Origin: Nicotiana tabacum | Taxonomy: Eukaryota > Streptophyta > Magnoliopsida > Solanales > Solanaceae | Direction: 5' to 3' | Length of the DNA: 64,000 nt | NCBI RefSeq assembly: GCF_000715075.1 | Contig: NC_134103.1 | Location: 52,940,730-53,004,729 of the forward strand | In this document: piece after piece, positions 24,895-38,113 of the stretch | How the letters are laid out: each line of letters begins with the position of its first letter | How positions within the stretch are numbered: position 1 is the stretch's first letter | The notes under the pieces: model-generated | Seen by the model: only the letters and a program-made list of their open reading frames with translations | What the model was told of the DNA's origin: nothing | The model's database searches: none | Program-made: the position numbers and the translations under genes

Positions 24895-25175
24895 ATTTCA
24901 TGGGCTGAAACATCGCCACATTGTCCGAAGGTGTCATGGTCCAAAGGCATCATCTTCATAGCCTTAGGACACCATCCCATGGCCTAAGGATCTCTCAAAA
25001 TTACACATCATCATTCAAAGGCGCCATATTCCGAAGGCACCATCCTTATGGCCCGAGGACATCATTTCATGGCCTGCAAATCCTACATCATACATCTCAT
25101 GGCCCACGACATCATGGTCTAAGGACATCATCCTCATTGTCCGAAAGACAATTCTCATGGTCCGAGGGGAATTTG
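24895..25175 (+). repeat. Tandem array 2 in 3' UTR of D
   Basis: About 10 degenerate copies of a short unit of roughly 20-25 bases around CATCATCCTCATGGTCCGAAGG. It adjoins array 1 but is unrelated to it in sequence. It is followed by AT-rich text and the conserved TGTAGGCAACTCAAGAATCA near 25571. Confidence 0.75.
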
Positions 25176-25694
25176 CATCATGTTTAATTTTCCGCATTAA
25201 CTATATATATATTTACGTGCATCGTGTTTTATGTTTTACAGGTAACACGAGAGGTAACCGTTCTACAAACCCAAGCAATTATCGCTCTGGTTTCCATTTA
25301 CAACATTCACATTCTTTGATTGTCCCAAATGTATCCACAAACCGGCAATGGATCGTTCTCCCGTAACCGCTCAAATGTTAGTCTCGTACATCTATAATAT
25401 TCAATTCCGCATTCATACCTCGGCCCGAGAATATCAACAACTTATGACACTACCCTATATAGAGAAAATAATTCTTCAAAATAGACGACTTTTTCATAAC
25501 GACTCCATCGGTCACGTCCACCATTGGATCGAGAACTATACGTGGCCAGAGTTCTGTAATACCAGGGATATGTAGGCAACTCAAGAATCAGGGTTCAGTC
25601 CCCGTATTATAAGCACCTCATACCCCCATCCTCGCTCATTCGGGCAAAAATTGATTATCATTTTTTGTACCCGACATTTCTTTCATCATTCCTC

Positions 25695-25710
25695 GCTAAA
25701 GAGGGAAAGT
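25695..25710 (+). other. Purine tract of element D
   Basis: GCTAAAGAGGGAAAGT lies directly before the LTR start TGTTGATACTC. It would prime plus-strand synthesis and fixes the left border of the long LTR. Confidence 0.85.
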
Positions 25711-28700
25711 TGTTGATACTCAATTTTGCCCTCATATTTTTTTAAAGCATTACATATACTTTCAAGCTACTATTTTGCATTACTACCCAATTTATAGAGG
25801 TCATATAAGTAGTTTCTATATATTTTAAAGTTTTTAAAATTGATTTCTTGCATTTTCAATTGTTAAATATTTACTACTTACTCCTTCAAATTATCTTGAG
25901 TGATTTAAATTAATTATTTATACCCACATGCATATTTTATAATATTTTACTTTACTTTATAATTATTTCTGTATTTTATACTATTTAGACAGTATTTGCG
26001 ATAATAGCCTATACTCTACGAATAATTATATTTTATTGCATAATTTAAGCCAATATACAATTTTTGTATTTTTACAAACTTCAGTCATTATTTTGAAAAT
26101 ACTAAATTGCATAAAAAGTATTCTTAATATTTATTAGCTATTTTTTAATTCATTTTATCCTTAATTCTCACTTGTTTTATTCCCAGCACAAAACCAAGCT
26201 CATTTTCGGACCAAGCATGCCCAAATCCTTAGCCCAGCAGCCCTTGACCCAAGCCAAACAACCCCTTTACCGATAACCCGGTTGGGACCCATCTAAATAA
26301 CCTGCGTCACATCCCCTTTTATCCTACCCATCTCTTTATATCCCCTAGCCCCAAAATTCTAACCCATTTACCTCCACCTAGCCGCCCCTAAACTCTCTCA
26401 ACTCCCTCCCCCCCCCCCCCCCCGTTCTTCTCTGTAAAACCTAGTAGCAGCCTCCTAATTTCTCTCTAATTCCGACATAGAAATATAATCAATTTATGAT
26501 CTAATTACCTTATTAGTATCCTCTCGCTACTGGTCCTCCGTTTATAGTATTACTTAGGCACTTTCCTAACTTTGGCAAGTACTACCTCCAAGATCGGACT
26601 TTGATAACTCGAAACCCTAGGAATTTTGACGATGATTTCATCTACATACATTCCACGAGGAACGATTTTGCACCTCTGGTTCGATTTAGAACTGGTTGGA
26701 CCCAACTGGGTTTCGAGATTTTCCATCTCCTTTACCGATTTTAATTACATGAGATATTTTCTTGCCTGATTTATGTTAAATTGATTATTTTCCATGATTG
26801 TTTGTTCTAATCGATTACTATATAATCCCACCTCGATTTCTCCTTTTAAAAGGAACCTTTTCACTATCACTCTTTCACTTGCTTACTCGCTCTATTCTGA
26901 AACTCTTGGTTATTAGTAAACTGAAATCCAAGGCCATCGGAATTCTCTCTATCGACCTTCTCAGTTCGAGCACTGCTCGAGGCTCATCTGAAGCCCTTGT
27001 GAAGTTTGATGCACTGGGTTTGGGGTCCTGCTATCCTCTTTTGCTATTGATGATTGAAGTATTGCTGTAAATTATTCTTATTATTTACTTGTCCATTAAT
27101 TTGTAACTGGTAAGTTTCTCTACCTCTCACAATTCCATTCTATTTCACTTATGTTTATGTTCGGTATATCTATGTCATTAAAACTTTTTTGAACCAATAC
27201 GCTCATATGTCGTCTCTGTTTGCAGCCCTATTTGCTCTGATATATTTCTTGTGGTTCTATACTTTTTCTAGCATCTGAACTTACCTAAATTCTAACTTTG
27301 ATGTGTGCCTATTACATGTGTTCAACATGAAGGATTTCTGGCTCTCTAAGCATGTTTAGCCTAGTGTGTTTGTGTGCATCTAAATGCTTACATCTGCTAC
27401 TTGTCCCGAGTATTTCTCTGCCTTCTTCTAGATTCTTGTGACAAACCAATTCATGCCTAGAATGTGTTCTAATTCTTGTTGACTCATTCATGTGCAACTT
27501 AACACTTCCCTTGAGTTAATTCCTGATCATGCTGTTATCCAAACATGCTTCCCTGCTACTTAATGTGTGCTCCCTGATTTGTTCAATCATGTGTTCTTTA
27601 ATGCTGTATAAGACTTCTAGGATGAAATTCAATATCTATCCTTTTCTTCTATATGTGGTCAAGCCCAAGAACTTGCCAGTCATGTTAATCTGGAGTAGAT
27701 ATATTTTCACTTATCATGAGTTCTGGTATTGTTTTGAACCTTTTGTACTATAACTGATACCCAGCATGTTAAAGTTTTCTCATGCTCAACTAAGTGATTG
27801 CTTTTGTAGACCGTGTCCACTAACTTATTTTTTTATGCTAGGCTTTTCATGTTAGACATTTCCATGTGAAGACTCTATTTCACTTGTTCCTATCTATGAT
27901 TCTACTAAGATCCTCATGTTAAAATCCTATATCTAAGGTCCTTTAGGCTAGTTCTGGATCATTCTTTACTGTGAGGCTCTATTTGGAGTAGTTTGCTAGC
28001 TTATGATATTCAATCATGTCACTTTGAATTTGTTTATGTAAATACAAGCATGAATCTACCTCATATGTGCCTTGTGTGCCTTCCAAACTTAGTGTAATCC
28101 TGTCCAAGTGCCTTGGTTAAAAAGCTACTGTTATCTACAACCTTAAGAACTAAGAGTGTGGGCTTCAAATGCTGTTTAATTAATGTAGTGTGTAGTTTTT
28201 CACTTGTGTGGTTAAATTTGGCATCCAATTGGGTAAGTAAGTCATTCGTTTGGGCTTGGTGTTTGGCCATATATGTTGGTGGACTTGGGTATTGGATTCA
28301 GGTATACTCTAATTGTCCTTGTAAGACTGGGATTTGGGCCTGCTGGTTGTGCGAAGAGAAAGGCTATTGAAGGCCCAGAAACATCACTGGGTTATGTTTG
28401 TATTGGGCCTGTAACTGTTTTATTAAGCCTATATTTGTTTCAGTATGTAGCTAGTCATACTTGGGTTTGTATTATTTTATTTGAGCCTATATTAATTTGT
28501 AATAACAAACGATTGGGGATTAGTAAAAGGGGAGGGGGTTGGGATATTTTATTTTTCTGCATGAATGGGTAAACCTGTCTATAGGGTCATAACTATTTTG
28601 TTTGCTTACAATACCCCTTCTCTTGGGAGTTATCTATACGACATCCTGATTAATTCACCTATTCACTTAGAAAACATGACTTAGGGCTAATCTAATGTTA

Positions 28701-29478
28701 GAAAGCATGCCTACAGGAGTTAAAATGAGACATGTTGATTGCTCAATGCTACACCTAGATACCATGTCTATAGGATGTTAACACAATAACTAAAGCTGCT
28801 CGTTTTGGTATATATCTTTCAATTACTAGATATCATGTCTATAGGATCTCAACTCAAGTATTCAAAGCTGCTATTGTTGATATTTTTCTTTTATTACGTA
28901 ACACGCCTAGAAAGCATGTCTATAAAAATGAACAAGCAACCATCGCTTTCAGTAACTTCCTACACAGATATGAACCATTTATAAATCATGTCTATAGGAT
29001 GCTATTATTGACCGAGAAAGCATGGCCAACAGAATTATGTTGTAAAAAATAGCTTTATCGTAAAACTTGGTCATCTAGAAATCCTGCCTATAGGACTTTG
29101 CATTAACTGTTGAAATACTTAATCACATAGAAACCATAACTATAAGGTTTGAACAACTTGGCATGTTACAATCCCAAGTCTACCTATTATAGTTGCCCGC
29201 TTACCTAGTCTAGAACCCAATCAATTTGAGTAACAACTATTCGTCTAATTAGTTGTGTGCACACAAGTCTGTATGAGGAGGTGTACTTGAGCCATTATGT
29301 GTTACTTATGTGAAGTCCAGTTTGTTTTGATTGTGCACTCTTAGTTCTCTCATTTTGAGCAGCCTAAGGGAAGTCAAGGACAACTAAAATAGTAGGTCCA
29401 AAAGCCTCCTGCACCATATACATGGGGCGGGCAAGCACGCATAGGACGCGATTTAGAATTGAATTAGAACGCTTTTGG
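25711..29478 (+). repeat. Right LTR of element D, first 3.8 kb (Ogre-like)
   Basis: Begins TGTTGATACTCAATTTTGCC after the purine tract. An inverted copy of the same LTR is O1 (13099-14558 and 1-697). The LTR is interrupted at 29478 by solo LTR S1 and resumes at 42193. It contains a run of 16 C at 26408-26423 and a degenerate repeat near 28600-29160. Small ORFs inside (for example at 26798, 28113 and 28273) match nothing known. Confidence 0.88.
28600..29165 (+). repeat. Degenerate repeat in Ogre-like LTR
   Basis: The phrase AGAAAGCATGTCTATAGGAT recurs about eight times in diverged form, for example at about 28750, 28825, 28905, 28990 and 29085, at spacings of roughly 70-90 bases. This is a decayed tandem array inside the LTR. 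Confidence 0.65.
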
Positions 29479-30814
29479 TGTCATGACCCAAAATCCCTAC
29501 CCGTCGTGATGGCACCTAACACCCCGACTAGGCATGCTGAAACATGATAACGAAGGCAAATAAAATAACAAAATTTATAAAAATATCATAAGTCTGAGGT
29601 CTCAATACAATATAATTGCTAATACCAAATAAATCCCCAGAAACTGGCAAAATACGGAGTCATGAGCTTCTAAAATAGAATACAAGCCCGAAACTAAACA
29701 ATAAATACACTGTTTGAACTGTAACAACTGTATGAAAGGAAAAGATAAGTCAAACTGCGACCAAGGATGCATCTCGACATCGTCTCTAGCAGATAGTCCA
29801 ATATGCAACCCTACTGCTGATAACTGGTCCCCACACCTGGAACTGCTCAATTAAGTACAGATTATAGTGTGAGTACAACCGACCCAATGTACTCATAAGT
29901 ATCATAAATAAACACGAGGTAAGAGAAACACGAATTATCAAATGATGTTAGCTATCACCTGTGTAGTTTCATCTTTTAAACCGGTACAGAACAATATTTG
30001 AATCAATCATAAAGTCCAGTAAGAAAACATATGTGTGTGTATGCGTACAGTTTCTCAAATACCCTGCTCAGTTAATAACTTGGCATATAGAGATGAAGTG
30101 CAGTTAATTCAGATAAACGATCAAGGAAATTGCAAGTAAAGATGAAATGCATAATCCAAACAAAACACTGGCCAGATTTACTCAACTTTTCCATATCCGT
30201 ACCAAACCACTGATCAGTTCCTCAATAACCGTGTGTACACCGTCAAGAGAGAAATATGAGAAGGTGACCCTAGGGGGATGTATCCGTATCCACACACTGC
30301 ACGGACAACTCACATGTTGCATGGACAACTCATTTACTAATAATAGAACTCGCACGGACAACTCACGTGCTGCACAGACAACTCACGTATTGCACGGACA
30401 ACTCACGTGCTAATAACATCAATATCTGGATCCACACAGATAACTCATGTACCAACAAACAGAATCTGACCGGCATGGTTACAGGCACAACAACACAATC
30501 CGTCATGCGTAGTCACAGGCACCCAGTCCAATCATATCACACGGGAGCAAATAAATAAGTATACATGTATGAAAGGAGTGAATAACAAATTTCATACTCC
30601 TGGACTAGTATAAACGACATGCTAAAGTGTAGGCATGTGCAAGTGTATTATACTAGCTCAAACTGGCAATTTCATCAAAGAATAACATTTATCAATTCAT
30701 TTAGGGATTAAGACCCTACGTAGCCTAAAAATGGCTCAAATAGTTCACAACAACGTCACAAATGTGCGAAGCATCATAGCTTAAGGTCTAACAGTCAAAT
30801 TCTATGCTTATAAG
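29479..30814 (-). repeat. S1 left part
   Basis: The 3' portion of the minus-strand LTR. It contains a minisatellite at about 30295-30455. It ends in ATAAG (30810-30814), the TSD of element E. No gene is seen. Confidence 0.83.
30295..30455 (-). repeat. Minisatellite in S1
   Basis: About six copies of an 18-20 base unit around GCACGGACAACTCACGTGCT, partly spaced by TAATAA text. The related LTR of F has a wholly different repeat at the same relative place (about 45425-45540). Confidence 0.85.
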
Positions 30815-31489
30815 TGTCACGCCCCAACCTCGGAGAGCGCGACCGGCGCTCAACCGAGTGAACCCGGTCGAACAAGCCTATTAAACCTTTCCTACCCGAC
30901 ACATTCATAATCCAAAAAGGGATCGCATCACTATTTGTAAAACCGGGGAGAGATCAATTCTATAAACATTGCTAGTTCATTTTCCTTATATACATTATGC
31001 CATAGTTGAGTTTCCAAAATACAACTCGATCCAACGACCACCCCAACATACATACACGACCCACATAAACATCTACAGAGCCTCTAAGGATACAAAAGAG
31101 CAATATGACAATGCCGGCAACAAGGCCCCGACTATACCTCAAAATGTGAAAGCTTATACAAAAGAAGGACTACATGACCCCTAGGAGAAATGGGGCTCAC
31201 CAAGACTGCTGTGAGGAGAGAAAGAGAGCACCACTATCTGCGATCGGCACTATCTGCGATGGAACCACCTACATCAATTCAAATATGTAGTGCCCCGGCA
31301 AAAGGGACATTAGTACTGTCGAATAGTACTAGTATGTAAGGCAAACACCAGTCTTAGTAGAATGAACAGTGAAACAAAGAGAAGGCAGTCATAATAATCA
31401 ATAAGTACTTCAAAGAAATACGAAGAGACATATCAATCTTTCCATCTTTTTAGATTAATAATCTTTAGTGCCAAAGCCACAACTCACAA

Positions 31490-31675
31490 TGCCACCATGT
31501 TTTTACACGGAGTCTGGTCTCGGCCCGACCGACTAAGCCATCTCAAGTGAGACATATCCATATTCACAATGTAATTCAATAATCCCAATACAAATGCCAC
31601 CATGTGTACATCATGGTGTCCGATCTCGGCCCGATCGGCTAAGCCACCTCACTTGAGACATAACCTCTTTCAACT
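31490..31675 (-). repeat. Two-copy tandem repeat in 3' LTR of E
   Basis: Two units of roughly 118 bases around GGTCTCGGCCCGACCG-type text and CTAAGCCATCTCA. The same pair occurs in the other LTR at about 39000-39170. Confidence 0.8.
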
Positions 31676-32499
31676 GTCCACTCAATTCACATTTCTTTCC
31701 CATCTTCATTACATGGCACAAACAGCCTCATTTATTAAGTAGTTCTTGGCACTTGGGCACATTTTACAATTCAAGTCTTTCCCTCTTTTATTTGTTCAAA
31801 TAACATCATCATTCATGCCGATAAGTACCATCACATAAGGCATTTCACACATAAGGTAAGGAGCTTGGAAAATCATAATTACGTTCTCAAATAGCATGAT
31901 GACATGGTAACCATCTAAAACAATTAGGGAACGTGAATCTTTCAATCAAACACACTAAGGTAAACAATTCTTGTATAATCAAGTTAGAACTTACACCAAT
32001 TATTCGGACACCAAGAGTTCGATTCTAAGAAGAAGAGAGTCAGCCATACATACCTCAATTGCGCTTCTTTAGACTCTACAATTATCCAGAACCCTTAGCA
32101 ACCACAATCTATTTTAGCAATATACAATTTGAACCCAAAATTAGGAAAACGTTCATGGTTCTAGTTCACTTTTCCACGCTCTTTTACCATACATGCATGC
32201 AAGATAAACAACCCTCATACCCATGGACCATCTTATTAATTACCCATTTTCAGTATAAGTTTCAAAAATTTAGGGCTAGGGTAAAGATTCTTACCTCTAG
32301 GATGGAGGCCTAGATTGCTTTCCTTGATAATATTAAAAATTTCAAGCAAGAATTGAAGAATAATTGATGAGGATTACTTTCTCACTCTAAGGCTCCCTTT
32401 CTCACTCTATAGTATCCGAAAACGAGCTCAAAATAGACTAAAGGGGGTGTTTTAACGGAATAAGGGTCGGGTTTTAAATTAAGAAAATGGGTGCCCAAC

Positions 32500-32825
32500 A
32501 CAGGTCTGTGGTCGTATATGCGACCGCATAACGGTTATGCGGTCCGCAAAGTGACCGCAGAAATGGCCCCCAGGGGCCTGAACTTACGGCCAAGGTATGC
32601 GACCAGTATGCGGTCCACATACTCGTTCTGCGGGAGCATAATGCACCGCATAACTCCCTCCGCAAAAAGCCAAGAGGAATTATGCGATCGATATACGGTC
32701 TACATAGTGGTTATGCGGTCGCATAATCGACCGCAAAGCTGACCTCAAATTGGCCAACGTACTGCTTCACTCTGCGGCCATTATGCGGCTATATAATGGG
32801 CCGCAGAAACGCGTCCTTTTGCGGA
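32500..32825 (-). repeat. Cluster of near-palindromic ATGCGGTCGCATAA motifs, 3' LTR of E
   Basis: About ten variants of TATGCGGTCGCATA and TTATGCGGTCCGCA within about 320 bases, in the U3 part of the LTR. The other LTR of E (about 40015-40330) and both LTRs of G (47545-47770, 55890-56140) have the same kind of cluster. A regulatory role is possible but unproven. Confidence 0.8.
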
Positions 32826-32964
32826 ACATTTTCCTCTAAGTCCGTGGGGTACTTTTCAATCCAAAAAGTCCGAAGAAATTCTACTATAATAACGCAGGAA
32901 TCTAGCTTGGCACCACAAAACCCCGAGTTTTTGGTTAAAATATTTTTTTTTAAGGCTCCTTGCA

Positions 32965-32976
32965 TCCTCCCCCACT
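32965..32976 (-). other. Purine tract of element E
   Basis: On the minus strand AGTGGGGGAGGA directly precedes the 3' LTR. The conserved TTCGAGGACGAATG lies just upstream of it (minus-strand reading, plus 32984-32997). Confidence 0.9.
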
Positions 32977-33296
32977 TAAGATCATTCGTCCTCGAATGAG
33001 GATCAAGGTTTACTTAACACAGTTTCTGTTATGCCACATACCATCCGCCACAAATTTGCCTAACTTCCTAATTTTCTGAAAATTTTGCCAGAGTTTCCTT
33101 TGTAATTAGGCCTATCCACCTGCCAGAGAGCCCCCGAAACACACCGTAGCAACATATATAGAATTAAATGACACAACAGAATGCAAAATAACACCAACCG
33201 AAGCCTCATGGGGGACACTAGAAAGGAGTGTCTTTATATTAGCCAAACAAGCAATACAAACATTAGGGGAAACAACTTCATAGAACTATTACATGG

Positions 33297-34100
33297 CTAT
33301 TCAAACAAATGAAGGTACTTTTCTTTCATTTCACTCTTGGCTTCCCAAGTAGCTTCTTCGACTTGTTGGTTTCGCCATAACACCTTCACGGATGCAGTTT
33401 CTTTGTTTCTCAACTTTCGGACCTGCCTATCAAGAATAGCAATCGGAATTTCTTCATATGACAACTCTTCACTAACCTCGATGGTCTCAACCGGCACAAT
33501 AGCGGACGGATCTCCAACTACCTTCTTCAACATGGACACATGGAATACCGGGTGTACTAATGACATCTTAGGTGGTAGTTCAAGCTTGTACGCCACCTGA
33601 CCTATCCTTTGAATGATTTTATACAGCCCAACATACCGCGGACTTAATTTCCCTTACTTTCCAAACCGCATGATCCCCTTCATGGGAGATACCTTCAAGA
33701 ACACCCAATCATATTCTTTGAACTCTAAGTCTCTGCGACGAACATCCGAGTAGGATTTTTGATGACTCTGAGCAGTTTTCAACCGCTCTTTTATGATCTT
33801 AACCTTTTCCGTAGCCTGATGCACAAGGCTTGGTCCTATTAGTTCAGCTTCTCCAACCTCGAACCACCCAATCGGCGATCTACATCTTCTACCATACAAG
33901 GCCTCATACGGCGACATCTGAATACTGGCATGGAAACTGTTGTTATAAGTAAATTCTATGAGCGGCAAATGATCATCCCAGCTACTCTTGAAGTCAATCA
34001 CACACGCATGCAACATGTCCTCAAGCGTCTGAATAGTCCGCTCTGCTTGCCCATCAGTCTGTGGATGGAAATCCGTGCTAATATTTACCTGCGTACCCAA
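33297..34100 (-). pseudogene. Integrase C-terminus and chromodomain of element E
   Basis: Runs from [26 protein letters not shown] (with the catalytic Glu) through YEALYGRRCRSPIGWFEVGE and KGIMRFGK, a stop near 33651-33653, [13 protein letters not shown] text and [14 protein letters not shown] to the chromodomain [41 protein letters not shown]. It ends with HLFE and a stop at 33297-33299. The frame is continuous with the upstream parts. The chromodomain keeps its aromatic residues (VLWR, TWEA). Confidence 0.88.
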
Positions 34101-34860
34101 ACCTCACTGAAACTTCTTCCAGAAATTAGCTGTGAATTGGGCCCCTCGATCGGAAATGATGGAAATCGGAGTGCCATGAAGCCTGACTATTTCCTTGATA
34201 TACAATTGAGCATATTGTTCCGCAGTGTCGGTGGATTTAACTGGTAAGAAGTGTGCTGATTTTGTGAGTCGGTCCACGATCACCCAAATAGAGTCAAACT
34301 TACGCGGAGTGCGCGGTAACCCTACCACAAAATCTATGTTGATCATTTCCCATTTCCACATTGGAATTCCTATACTCTGAGCTAACCCATCGGGCCTTTG
34401 ATGCTCGGCCTTCACTTGTTGACAGTTTGAAAATTTTGCCACAAAGTCCGCCACACCCCTCTTCATGTTATTCCACTAGAAAACTTCCTTGAGGTCATGA
34501 TACATTTTTGTAGAACCCGGGTGCACGTAATATTTAGTAGTATGAGCTTCTGTCATGATTCTTTCCCGAAGACCATCTACGTTTGGAACACATAGTCGTC
34601 CTTGGTACCGTAATGTACCGTCATCCATGCCAAGAGAAAAAGCCGTAGTCTTATGTTTATGAATCCCTTCCTTCAGCTGCACCAACACTGGATCATTGTA
34701 TTGCTTCTCCTTGACCTCCGCCACAAGAGATGATTCCTCCCTATTCCGCACAACCACTCCTCCTTCATTAGAGTCCGCAAGACGAACTCCCAAACTGGCC
34801 AACTGGTGAACCTCCCGGGCTAAGGGACTTTGACATGCCTCTAAGTGAGCCAAACTACCC
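34101..34860 (-). pseudogene. Integrase N-terminal module and core of element E
   Basis: Begins after the RNase H tail with SLAHLEACQSPLAREVHQL. The zinc module has HPGSTKMYHD and FVAKFSNCQQVK: the first Cys of the usual CPNC is Phe, so zinc binding should fail. The core carries INIDFVVGLPRT and ISDRGAQFT with both catalytic Asp. In-frame stops lie near 34475 and at about 34103. Otherwise the frame is continuous. Confidence 0.87.
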
Positions 34861-36060
34861 ATAGATTTCTGACTAAGAGCATCTGCCACTACATTAGCTT
34901 TCCTCGGATAATACAAAATGTCGATGTCAAAATCTTTTAGCAACTCAAGCCACCTTCTCTGCCTTAAGTTTAATTCCTTCTATTTGAAAATGTATTGAAG
35001 ACTCTTGTGGTCCGTGGATACATCTATATGGACTCCATACAAATAATGACGCCAAATTTTTAATGCAAAAACCACCGCTGCAAGCTCCAAGTCATGAGTA
35101 TGATAGTTCTTTTCATGATTCTTAAGTTGCCTTGAAGCATATGTTATAACCTTAACATGTTGCATTAATACACACCCAAGACCGATCCTTGAAGAATCGC
35201 AATACACCACAAACCCCTTGGTACCCTCTGGCAGGGTCAATACCGACGCCGAAGTCAATCTTGATTTCAATTCCTGGAATCTCCTTTCACAAGCATCGGA
35301 CCACTGGAACTTAACCGCCTTCTGCGTCAATTTAGTCAATGGAGAGGCAAGAGTGGAGAACCGCTCCACAAACCTCCTATAATACCAGGCCAAACCCATG
35401 AAACTGCGAATCTCTGTTGGAGTAGTAGGTCTAGGCCAATCCTTCACCGCTGCAATCTTTTGAGGATCAACCTTAATTCCTTCTACAGAGACGACACAAC
35501 CCAGGAAGGTAACAGATTCAAGCCAAAATTCACATTTCGAGAACTTTGCATACAAGTGGTGGCGATGAAGAGTCTGTAGAATTGCCCTGAGGTGATCAGC
35601 GTGATCCTCTCGACTTCGTGAATATACAAGGATGTCGTCAATGAATACTATCACAAAAGAGTCAAGAAATGGCCCGAAGACTCGATTCATAAGATCCATG
35701 AAAGCCGCCGGGGCATTTGTTAGCCCGAAAGACATTACCAAAAATTCAAAGTGCCCATACCGGGTTCTGAAAGCTGTTTTCGGAATATCCTGCTCCCTTA
35801 CCTTCAATTGATGGTACTCGGACCGCAAATCCATTTTGGAGAAGAACTTAGCACCTTGTAATTGATCAAACAAATTATCTATTCTAGGCAATAGGTATTT
35901 GTTTTTGATTGTGACTTTGTTGAGTTGCCGGTAATCAATACACATCCACAGCGATCCATCTTTCTTCCTGACAAAGAGAATCGGTGCGCCCCAAGGCGAC
36001 ACACTCGGTCGGATGAAACCTTTCTCTAGAATATCCCTTCGTTGTTCCTTTAGTTTTTTA
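34861..36060 (-). pseudogene. Reverse transcriptase and RNase H of element E
   Basis: An open frame from 36002 to 34980 carries [47 protein letters not shown] and the catalytic [11 protein letters not shown]. RNase H follows with [16 protein letters not shown] and STDHKSL, all acidic residues present. The stop at 34980-34982 is a CAG codon in element G. Upstream the frame is lost near 36050-36060, before [22 protein letters not shown] text. Apart from stops these enzymes look complete. Confidence 0.9.
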
Positions 36061-36735
36061 ATTCTGCCGGCGCCATTCTATAAGGTGGAATGGATATAGG
36101 TTGCGTGCCCGGCATCACATCAATCCCAAGATCAATCTCCCTGTCTGGAGGAATTCCAGGGAGCTCATTCGGAAATACATCGGGGAATTCATTCACAATT
36201 GTTACAGATTCAAGGGTAGGCACCTCCGTAGTGTGATGTCCGTAACTCGGACCAAATGGTAAATATACCCCTTCTTGATCATCTTTGTGTCCTTAAGGTA
36301 AGAAACAAACCTACCTTTTGGCATAACATTATTCCCCTCCCACTCAACAGCTAGCTCGTTAGGAAACTCAAGCCTTATGATTCTTGCTCGGCAATCGAGT
36401 TTGGCAAAACATGAATAAAGCCAATCCATTCCCATTATTACATCAAAATCAATCATCCCTAGTTCAATAAGATCGGCCATGGTATCCCGACCACGCACCG
36501 TGACAACACAATCCCTATAAACCCGTGCAACCTTAATAGACTCACCGACCGGAGTAGATACAGAGAACAACTCATGAAGCTGTTCCGGTTCTATCTCGAA
36601 ACTCGTAGCAACATAAGGAGTAACATAGGACAAAGAAGAACCGGGATCAATAAGGGCATACACATCATAAGATTGAATAGTCAATATACCTGTGACGACA
36701 TCTGGGGAAGCCTCTGCACTCTGTCGACCACTCAT
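36061..36735 (-). pseudogene. Protease of element E
   Basis: Open from 36735 to 36202: [31 protein letters not shown] with the active-site turn DPGSS, then [38 protein letters not shown] and [27 protein letters not shown] frameshift near 36240 separates it from the linker to RT (NEFPDVF and ISIPPYRM equivalents lie at 36070-36200 in another frame). It belongs to the same frame as gag. Confidence 0.88.
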
Positions 36736-38113
36736 AGCATAGAATTGGCTGGGTCCTCCCGAGCTCTATGCACCACACCCTGTGGGTGCTGGAGAACCTA
36801 GAGCTGGAGGGGGTGCTGAAGATGTAGCAGCTGTAGGACTGGATGACTGAGTTGTGCCCCTGCCTACACCTTGACGGGATGCACAACACTCCCTCCAAAT
36901 ATGACCTCTCATTCCACATCCGTAACATACTGGCATGTCCAGGTAGCAGACTCCTGAATGTATCCTCCCACACTTAGGGCATGGGACGCTTTGTTGCTGC
37001 TGGAATCTCCCTCCTGGTCGTCCCTGATGGTGGGACCCCCTGCTGCCCTGACCGGGCCTAAAGCAACTCCCCTGCTGCTGACCGTGCCCTGATGGCGGGG
37101 CACTAGCTGAAGACTGAGAATAAGACTGGGACGGCCCTGATGATCCTCCTCAAAAACTTGATCTCCTACCTCCGAACGAATCCCCAAAGTTGCCCGTTGA
37201 TCGGGCCCTACTACTACTTTCCTCTTCCATCCTGAGCTTTAAATTTCGAGCCTCTGTAGCTTGGGAAAATGCCACCATCCTTCCATAGTTCATGTCAGAA
37301 TTTAGAGCAGTTGTGGCAGCCTCATTAATAACCAAAGGGCTAAGGCCCTGCACAAATTGACGCACTCTTGCCACCATGGTCGGCATCATATGAATAGCAT
37401 ACTTCGACAGGCGCACGAACTCCATGTGATACTCTCACACATTCCTACTACCCTGTTTAAGGGTCTCAAACTCCACAACAGGGTCTTCCTTAATCTCGGC
37501 AGGCAAGAAATAGTCTATAAAGGCATCCGCGAACTCATTCCATCTCGCTGAAGGTCTCCCCTCCTCACGGGAATCTTCCCACATCTCAAACCAGGAATAT
37601 GCCACCCCTTTCAGACGATAAGAGGCCAACTCTACTCCCTCTACTTCAGTAGCACACATAACTCAGAGAGTCTTATGCATCTCATCAATGAAATCCTGAG
37701 GGTCTGCCCCGGGATCAGTACCTGTGAACACTGGAGGGTCTAACTGAAGGAACTTGTTTACCCTGGAACTAGAAGAATCCTCTTGCGAGCTAAATAAGGT
37801 GGGTGCAACATTTGACCTCTAGGCCTGAGAAGCTACTAATTGAGTCAGCATCTGAATAGCTCCCCTAAGATCCCCATCAGAAATACTGGGACCTGGAGCT
37901 GGGGGCTAGAGGTGGAATAGGTATATCGACAGGAGGGATTGTGGCACCCTCCGCGGGTGTAGGAACTGGGGTAGTTTGTTCTGGAGTAGACGAATCAGGC
38001 AGTGTGATAGTAGGGGGATTATCCTCACCTGCATTATTAAGTAAGGGATCAACAGCCACTCCTGGTGTGGCATTGGCTTCTTCGCCAATTCTCGCTCTCT
38101 TCTTAAGTGCCAT
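36736..38113 (-). pseudogene. gag of element E
   Basis: Starts at 38113 with MALKKRARIGEEANATPG, parallel to [18 protein letters not shown] of G. The first frame ends near 37890 by a one-base shift, and the chain resumes as [19 protein letters not shown]. From 37659 [27 protein letters not shown] is open, with a stop at the Trp of NVWEY (TGG to TGA, about 37432). The zinc knuckle CYGCGMRGHIWREC is intact near 36890-36935, preceded by CPKCGRIHSG. Confidence 0.88.

Larger units (their letters stand above)
30815..32964 (-). repeat. 3' LTR of element E
   Basis: 2150 bp, pairing with 38333-40523 almost line for line. The outer end (TGTCACGCCCC on the plus strand) is canonical. The inner end reads TGCAAGGAGCC on the minus strand, whereas the other LTR begins TGTAAAGACCC, so this end has changed. 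Confidence 0.92.

Noticed and set aside
24092..24961. Two long frames (106 and 179 codons) with repeated HCLHHCIRLN-like text
   Set aside because: The frames follow tandem array 1 in the 3' UTR of D. The repeat unit lacks stops in one frame by chance, and no start context or protein family supports a gene.
26798..28572. Short frames in the Ogre-like LTR (26798, 28113, 28273)
   Set aside because: Less than 100 codons, no domain, and inverted copy O1 differs by stops or shifts. They are chance frames in an LTR.
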